Source: Pseudarthrobacter sp. MM222
GTDB lineage: Bacteria > Actinomycetota > Actinomycetes > Actinomycetales > Micrococcaceae
Length of the DNA stretch: 64,000 bases
Assembly (NCBI RefSeq): GCF_947090775.1
Contig: NZ_OX352321.1
Location: 2,790,001 to 2,854,000, forward strand
Direction of reading: 5' to 3'
The translations under genes were made by a program, and so were the position numbers. This document shows positions 59,121-64,000 of this stretch, piece after piece; position 1 is the stretch's first letter, and every line of letters begins with the position of its first letter. The notes below the pieces were generated by a model. It saw only the letters and a list, made by a program, of their open reading frames with translations, made no database searches and was not told where the DNA came from.

Positions 59121-60509
59121 ATGGATGCTGACGACAGCGTACGGGAGTACCTTGACGCCCACACGCCCCTGCTCCTGGACCGGCTCGCGGAGTGGGTCCG
59201 CATCCCGTCGGTGGCCGGCGTCCCCGAGCGGAAACACCACCTCACCCGGTCCGCCAACTGGCTGGCCGGGGAGCTGCGGGGCGCCGGGTTCCCGATCACG
59301 GAAATCTGGGAGGGGGCCGAGGGCCCTGCGGTCTTCGCGGAATGGTCCGGAGCCCCGGGCGCGCCCACCATTCTCATCTACAGCCACCATGACGTTCGCG
59401 CGGTCAAGGACGAGAACTGGGACCAGACCTCCCCGTTCGACCCGGTACTCCGTGATGGGAGGCTGTACGGCCGCGGAAGCTCGGACGCCAAAGGCCAGGT
59501 GATGGCGCATGTCTGGGGAATCCGCGCGCACCTGGATGCCACGGGACGCACCGCACCGGACGTGAACCTCAAGCTGATTGTCGAAGGGGAGGAAGAAGCG
59601 GGCTCCCCCGGCCTGGCAGACCTCCTCCAGGCCCACCGGGCCCGCCTTGATGCGGATGCGGTGGTGTTTTCCGACACCCTGTTGTGGCGTGCGGAGCATC
59701 CTGCCATCTGCACCAGCATCCGCGGCATGCTCGGCGCACACCTTGAGGTTTACGGGCCGTTTACCGACATTCACAGCGGCGCGGTGTCCGGGGCGGCCCC
59801 CAATCCGGCCCTTGAGCTCAGTCGGCTGCTCGCGCAGCTACACGACCAAAAGGGGAGAATCACGTTCCCGGGCTTCTACGACGACGTCGAGGAAATCTCC
59901 CAGCGCCGCCGGGCAGAACTGGCGGCACTCCCCTTCGACCCGCAGGACTGGCTGGAGCGCTCCCACACCCGGAGCATCGTAGGCGAGGAAGGCTACACGG
60001 TCCTGGAACGGCTGTGGGAGCGTCCGGCGTTGGAAGTCATTGCCCTGGCAGCCGGGGACCCGATCGGCGTAAAGCGTGCAGCCGTTCCGTCCATGGCCTC
60101 CGCAGACCTGAGCATCCGCACTGTCTCCGGCCAGAGTGTCCAGGACGTGGCAGATCAGGTGCGGCGCTGGGTGAAGGAAACCATTAGCGACGGCTATTCC
60201 TACGAGCTGTCTCTGGATACCGAAACCGCCCAGGAGTTTTACAGGACTCCGGACAGCCGGGTGCTGGACAGTCTTTCCACAGCAATGACGAAAGGCTTCC
60301 AGTCCCAGGAGGTGGGGCGCATGGGTAATGCCGGCGGCGGGCCCGCGGACCTGCTCTCCTCCGCGCTGAAGGTTCCCGTGGTCTTTTTCGGGACGGGACT
60401 TGTGGAGGACAACTGGCACGACAGTGACGAGAGCGTCCGCGTGGACATCCTGAAAGCCGGCGCCGCGACCCTGGCCTTCCTGTGGGAGGAACTCGGCCGG
60501 CCGGACTAG
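59121..60509 (+). CDS. M20-family metallopeptidase (dipeptidase-like)
   Basis: 462 residues from ATG 59121 (GGGAG 5 nt upstream). Zinc-binding HxD in IYSHHDVRAV near residue 92, the catalytic/zinc EGEEEAGS near residue 156, and the dimerisation domain in the middle (GPFTDIHSGAVSG). This is the CNDP/carnosinase-like branch of cytosolic dipeptidases. The upstream open frame is unrelated. It follows the ligase by 20 nt and may be cotranscribed. Confidence 0.92.
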   Translation: MDADDSVREYLDAHTPLLLDRLAEWVRIPSVAGVPERKHHLTRSANWLAGELRGAGFPITEIWEGAEGPAVFAEWSGAPGAPTILIYSHHDVRAVKDENWDQTSPFDPVLRDGRLYGRGSSDAKGQVMAHVWGIRAHLDATGRTAPDVNLKLIVEGEEEAGSPGLADLLQAHRARLDADAVVFSDTLLWRAEHPAICTSIRGMLGAHLEVYGPFTDIHSGAVSGAAPNPALELSRLLAQLHDQKGRITFPGFYDDVEEISQRRRAELAALPFDPQDWLERSHTRSIVGEEGYTVLERLWERPALEVIALAAGDPIGVKRAAVPSMASADLSIRTVSGQSVQDVADQVRRWVKETISDGYSYELSLDTETAQEFYRTPDSRVLDSLSTAMTKGFQSQEVGRMGNAGGGPADLLSSALKVPVVFFGTGLVEDNWHDSDESVRVDILKAGAATLAFLWEELGRPD

Positions 60510-60542
60510 GGAGTGTGGTGAGTGCTGGCTTAGCATCGCCCC

Positions 60543-61349
60543 CTAGCGGAGAACGACGAGCCTCGCCGGATCCTCTTCCGGCAGTTCGCCGTTCACAATG
60601 GCGGTCACTTTGAGTTCCTTTAGGGTCAGGCTGCCGCCCACCGTGGACAGGAATGCCGTGTCCGAGGAATCCCGGCCGGCCGTGATCCGGAGCATGCTTT
60701 CCCGCGGCGCCAAGCCGGTGGGGTCGATGATCTGCCACGCGCCGTTGATGTGCGCCTCGGCGACGGCGTGGAAGTCCATCGGGGTCAGTCCGGGAGCGTA
60801 GACCGCGGCGAGCCGAGCCGGAACATTCTTGGAGCGGAGCAGCGCGATGGCCAGGTGAGCGTAGTCCCGGCACACCCCGCGGCGGTGCAGCAGCGTCTCG
60901 ACGGCGCCGTCGGTCCCCCGGGAGGACCCGCTCACGTAACGCAGTTCGCTGAAGACCCAGTTGCGCACGGCGTGCAGGAGTTCCTCGCCGGCCAGCCCGC
61001 CGAACTCCGCGTACGCCGTCGGCAGCAGCCGGTCCGACTCGGCATAACGGCTCGGCCGCACGTAGCGGATGAGCTCCATCAGCCTCGGTTCTTCCGGCAG
61101 GGCGAACCCGGTGACTGTCGCGGCGTACTCCACCAGCACCTCAGTGGGCTCGGCGAACTCCATGTAGTGGAACCGGCCGCCGTGATGGTCCGAGAGCTCC
61201 GTCAGGGCGACGTCCTCGCCGCCGGCCGTTACGGAGAGCGATTCCTTGAAGCCGCTGTATCCGGCATTGCGGGCCACGGAGACCGCCAGCGCGACTTTGG
61301 TCTCGGCCACGGTCTTGAAGGCCAGGCGTGCGGCGACAGAGCGTTCCAT
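60543..61349 (-). CDS. Transglutaminase-like protein
   Basis: 268 residues. An N-terminal beta-rich domain (about 1-125) precedes the cysteine-protease-like core. The catalytic Cys is in RRGVCRDYAHLAIALLRS and the His and Asp are in MDFHAVAEAHINGAWQIIDPTG, the classical transglutaminase-core triad. The last 50 residues are extra. The ATG at 61349 fits; the open frame upstream is not homologous. Similar proteins in bacteria are found with carboxylate-amine ligases of unknown role. Convergent with the M20 gene. Confidence 0.88.
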   Translation of the reverse strand: MERSVAARLAFKTVAETKVALAVSVARNAGYSGFKESLSVTAGGEDVALTELSDHHGGRFHYMEFAEPTEVLVEYAATVTGFALPEEPRLMELIRYVRPSRYAESDRLLPTAYAEFGGLAGEELLHAVRNWVFSELRYVSGSSRGTDGAVETLLHRRGVCRDYAHLAIALLRSKNVPARLAAVYAPGLTPMDFHAVAEAHINGAWQIIDPTGLAPRESMLRITAGRDSSDTAFLSTVGGSLTLKELKVTAIVNGELPEEDPARLVVLR

Positions 61350-61432
61350 GTATCTCCGGGGTGTGGGTTGCAACGGATTGGCGGCAGGCCGGCCGCCGTC
61401 GCTCTCCCGTGGGTGTGCGGGGCGCAGCGGTC

Positions 61433-62254
61433 TTAGTTTTTGACCTTCAGAGACATTAGCATCCGCTGGACGTTGGCGAATTCCGCGCCTTGGTTGACGT
61501 ATTTCGCCGCCTGGTCGAGGGTGTCGAAGGACTTCGCCGGCGCCACCCTCTCGTCGGGGGCAAACACTTTCAGCACTGTCAGGTCCCCGAAGGAGTAGTC
61601 GCCCTTGCCCTCGGATCCGCGGACCACGTTCTGCAGGCCGCACGACTTTCCATCGGCTCCGCCCACCATGTTGGTGATGCCGTAGGAGCCGAAGAACTTG
61701 TAGCCCTGGATCACCCGAAACACGACACGGGGCTCGATCAGGCCTTCGCCCCCGCGGTGCGGCAGCTCGACCGGAACGCTGCTGACCACCACGTACGGTT
61801 TGAGGGCGTCTCCCGGGCAGTCCGGGACCGGCCGGGACGGGAGGCCCGTCTGGAGGGTGGCGAGGTAGCCGCCCTCGGCGTCCTTGACCTCGATCTTGAG
61901 CGCACCGGGCAGGCTTCCCTGCTCCGGCGGGACGGACTGCGCGATCCAGTCCTGCGGAAGTTCAAAGCTCACGCTCTTGGCCGGATCCATGAAGACTTTC
62001 CAGGCTGAAGCGGTGGACCCGGGTGACGCCGAGGCCGTCCCGGAGGCGGTTCCCGACGCTGCGGCGTCAGGCGTCGCGCCGGCTGAGGCGGTGCCCGGGG
62101 ACGGGTCGGCCGCCGCCGTGCTCGCGCCCGGGCTGCCGCCTGCGGTCCAGGCCGGCGCGCCCTGTCCACTGCCGCTGCAGCCGGAAAGCGCCGCTGCGGT
62201 GACTGCCAGCGCCGCGGCGATCCGGATCCCCAAGGAGATAGCCGTCCGAGTCAT
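61433..62254 (-). CDS. Lipoprotein, paralogue of 38133-38897
   Basis: 273 residues. Lipobox ALSGCSGS, then a ~55-residue Ala/Ser/Pro-rich spacer, then a soluble domain: SVSFELPQDWIAQS, VKDAEGGYLATLQTG, and an AAKYVNQGAEFANVQRMLMS ending. This layout parallels the other lipoprotein in the window. Two Cys in the domain (PDCPGD and SCGLQN) may form a disulfide outside the membrane. Function unknown. Confidence 0.72.
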   Translation of the reverse strand: MTRTAISLGIRIAAALAVTAAALSGCSGSGQGAPAWTAGGSPGASTAAADPSPGTASAGATPDAAASGTASGTASASPGSTASAWKVFMDPAKSVSFELPQDWIAQSVPPEQGSLPGALKIEVKDAEGGYLATLQTGLPSRPVPDCPGDALKPYVVVSSVPVELPHRGGEGLIEPRVVFRVIQGYKFFGSYGITNMVGGADGKSCGLQNVVRGSEGKGDYSFGDLTVLKVFAPDERVAPAKSFDTLDQAAKYVNQGAEFANVQRMLMSLKVKN

Positions 62255-62393
62255 GGTGCCAGCGTAGTCCGGTCCGTGGGGCGGTGCGGAGATTCCGGAT
62301 CGGTGTTTCGGAGCACCTGACGCGGGGGCCGCGGGTCCGCGCGGCAATCCGCGACCTAAGCTGGCCGTGCGGAAAGAAGGCTACGCTGGGGGC

Positions 62394-63068
62394 ATGGCGG
62401 AACAGCGTATTGACGGAATGGATTCCGGGGACCTGGACAGCGTGGCGGACATCTCCGCCCTCGACATCGCGGACTGGCGGCTCCGGACCTTTGCGCTATA
62501 CGCCACCGTGCGGAAGCTCGCTGCCGAGGATCCGGCCGAGGCTCATACCTATTGGCGTCACGAGCGGGACCGGATGTTCGGCACGCACCCCGCCTCACCG
62601 CTGACCGCTGAGGCCAAGTCGCGCTTCGACGGGCTTAAGACAGCAGACTACGACCCGATCTACCGGTTCCATATCCCGCTGACGAGCGAGGGCGCCGGGC
62701 GCGAGATGAACGTCGAGACCGGCACCGACGGCCTGGTCCGCTTCGTCCGGCTGGGCACTTTCGACCTGCCGGAGATGGGCCAGTTGGCAGTCTGGAAGCT
62801 CAAGGGCTACGGCGGCGGCATCTTCGTGCCGTTCCGCGACGCCACGGCAGGGCAGTCCGGGGGCAGCTACGGCGCAGGCCGCTACCTGTTGGACACCATC
62901 AAGGGCGCCTTCCACGGCGTACAGGGTTCCGGCCCGGAGGCCGAGTTCGTGGTGGACTTCAACTTCGCGTACAGCCCCTCCTGCGCCTACAACGAGGCGT
63001 GGGCGTGCCCCCTGGCGGGGCCCTCCAACCGGCTTGCCGTGGAGATCCCGGTCGGCGAACTGTACTGA
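62394..63068 (+). CDS. DUF1684 family protein
   Basis: 224 residues. The family motifs are RMFGTHPASPLTAEAK, RLGTFDLP and the C-terminal DFNFAYSPSCAYNEAWACPL with the conserved cysteine pair. Function unknown. TACGCT (62382-62387) ends 6 nt before the ATG at 62394, implying a leaderless start. A GTG at 62367 is an alternative. Divergent from the lipoprotein, tandem with the GtrA gene. Confidence 0.88.
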   Translation: MAEQRIDGMDSGDLDSVADISALDIADWRLRTFALYATVRKLAAEDPAEAHTYWRHERDRMFGTHPASPLTAEAKSRFDGLKTADYDPIYRFHIPLTSEGAGREMNVETGTDGLVRFVRLGTFDLPEMGQLAVWKLKGYGGGIFVPFRDATAGQSGGSYGAGRYLLDTIKGAFHGVQGSGPEAEFVVDFNFAYSPSCAYNEAWACPLAGPSNRLAVEIPVGELY

Positions 63069-63072
63069 CCGG

Positions 63073-63558
63073 ATGGATGCCCAGCTCGAGCAGCGCTCCC
63101 CTGCCCCCGCCGTCGTCCATCCTCCGGCCCGCCGCCGGCACAGCGGGATCCTCCGCTACCCCCTGGTCCGTCAACTCATCAGGTTCACCGGCGTCGGGAT
63201 CGTCTGCACCATCACGTCCCTGGCCCTGTATGCCTTCCTCCGGCCCTGGATTGGCGCCCAGCCGGCCAACGCGGCGGCCCTTGTCCTCACCTCGCTGATG
63301 AACACTGCCCTGAACCGGCGCCTGACCTTCAAGATCACCGAGCGGAAGCGGATGAAACGCGACCATCTCAACGGACTGATCGTGATCCTCGTGGCGCTGC
63401 TGCTGACCGGCGGCAGCCTGGGCATCCTGCACTGGCTTAACCCGGACGCCACCGTTGCCGACGAGCTGTGGACCACGACGCTGTCAGGGTTGGTCGCCAC
63501 GGCCGTGCGCTTCACGCTGCTGCGGCACTGGATTTTCCGGCGGGCACGGCACCGCTAG
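63073..63558 (+). CDS. GtrA-family membrane protein
   Basis: 161 residues. Four predicted helices (starts near residues 35, 63, 99 and 131) and the family sequences IRFTGVGIVCTITSLALYAF and WTTTLSGLVATAVRFTLLRHW. GtrA-like proteins flip or move lipid-linked sugars or similar. Starts 4 nt after DUF1684. Likely cotranscribed and coupled. Confidence 0.88.
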   Translation: MDAQLEQRSPAPAVVHPPARRRHSGILRYPLVRQLIRFTGVGIVCTITSLALYAFLRPWIGAQPANAAALVLTSLMNTALNRRLTFKITERKRMKRDHLNGLIVILVALLLTGGSLGILHWLNPDATVADELWTTTLSGLVATAVRFTLLRHWIFRRARHR

Positions 63559-64000
63559 GCGCCCCTAGTTGGGCCGAGGGCCCGGACGCTCCCGACGGCG
63601 GTGCGGACCGCGGCCGCCGCTTCCTGCAGCTCGGCTGCCGTCACTGTTGAATCGAAGCTGAACCGGACGGCGGTCTGCGCGACCGCGGGCTCGATCCCCA
63701 GGGCGAGCAGCACCGGGGACGGCCCGTCCGAACCCGCGGCACAGGCGGAACCGCTGGAGCAGATGACCCCCTGGCGCTCAAGTTCCAGCAGGACCGATTC
63801 ACCGCTGGTCCCCGGAAAGCAGAACGAGGCCACCGAGGGAAGCCGTTCGGACGGATGGCCGGTCAGGACCGCGCCGGGGACACCGGCCAGCACGCTCCGG
63901 ATGAAGTCATCCCGCAGCGCTGCGACGCGGTCCGCGAGTTCCGGCCTGGTTCCCCCCGCCAGGGTGAGTGCGGTGGCGAGGGCCACGGCCCCTGCCACGT
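63555..64000 (-). CDS. Cysteine desulfurase-type aminotransferase, cut by window edge
   Basis: The visible part is the C-terminal ~147 residues of a class V aminotransferase. The catalytic Cys loop is SSGSACAAGSDGPSPVLLAL, and the end is typical of NifS/IscS-like enzymes. Its N-terminus, including the PLP Lys, lies to the right of the window. Its stop codon overlaps the GtrA stop by 4 nt, convergently. Probably supplies sulfur for tRNA thiolation or clusters, but the class (IscS vs SufS) cannot be decided here. Confidence 0.9.
   Translation of the reverse strand, partial: VAGAVALATALTLAGGTRPELADRVAALRDDFIRSVLAGVPGAVLTGHPSERLPSVASFCFPGTSGESVLLELERQGVICSSGSACAAGSDGPSPVLLALGIEPAVAQTAVRFSFDSTVTAAELQEAAAAVRTAVGSVRALGPTRGA

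Overview
This 64 kb window is a chromosomal segment of a high-GC actinobacterium. Gene content and order point to the Micrococcaceae, most likely Arthrobacter or Pseudarthrobacter (inference, no search run). The signs are the murA-plsC-gpsA-ddl block, a DUF222/HNH gene, a sunset-domain protein, strong GC third-position bias with long antisense shadow ORFs, and frequent GTG/TTG starts. I see no insertion sequence, prophage, CRISPR array or rRNA. The window cuts ddl at the left edge and a cysteine desulfurase-like gene at the right edge.

Layout. 1-4.2 kb: cell-wall and phospholipid genes murA-plsC-gpsA-ddl, minus strand. 4.5-6.1 kb: DUF222/HNH gene. 6.3-9.2 kb: leuC-leuD with a divergent IclR regulator. 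9.3-13.2 kb: DUF1697 gene and a pair of membrane GTPases. 13.3-13.6 kb: tRNA-Glu and tRNA-Gln. 13.7-17.9 kb: HAD phosphatase, gltX, a small membrane protein, an FAH-family protein and an MBL-fold hydrolase. 18-34.2 kb: ilvE, leuB, metG, an ABC export pair, serA, then leader-ilvB-ilvN-ilvC, ilvD and a LysR regulator, all minus strand. 34.3-43.1 kb: assorted small, membrane and stress genes, tRNA-Lys, tRNA-Leu, a decayed acetyltransferase, two regulators or antioxidants and a fasciclin lipoprotein. 43.3-49.9 kb: orphan peptide-binding lipoprotein, mqo and an RND transporter. 50-55.9 kb: a LacI regulator divergent from a five-gene operon (polar amino-acid ABC transporter, Gfo/Idh dehydrogenase, FAD oxidoreductase). 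56-64 kb: LLM flavoprotein with MarR, a GCS2-like ligase, M20 peptidase, transglutaminase-like protein, lipoprotein, DUF1684, GtrA and the cut cysteine desulfurase.

How the genes work together. The strongest theme is branched-chain amino-acid synthesis. leuCD, leuB, ilvE, ilvBNC and ilvD lie within about 27 kb, and serA sits beside ilvC. Near-identical short operators (core GATARTGAGAC) lie upstream of leuC/iclR, leuB and ilvB, so the IclR protein is a good candidate for a shared regulator of the LtbR/NdgR type. ilvB also carries a Val/Leu-rich leader peptide followed by a terminator, a classical attenuator. Several genes, including the IclR gene and the ilvB leader, look leaderless, with a -10 hexamer ending 6-8 nt before the start codon.

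The best candidate for something undescribed is the 51-56 kb locus. Its LacI regulator faces two 14-bp operators that together form a 37-bp near-palindrome. It seems to control uptake and oxidation of an unidentified amino-acid-like or amine compound.
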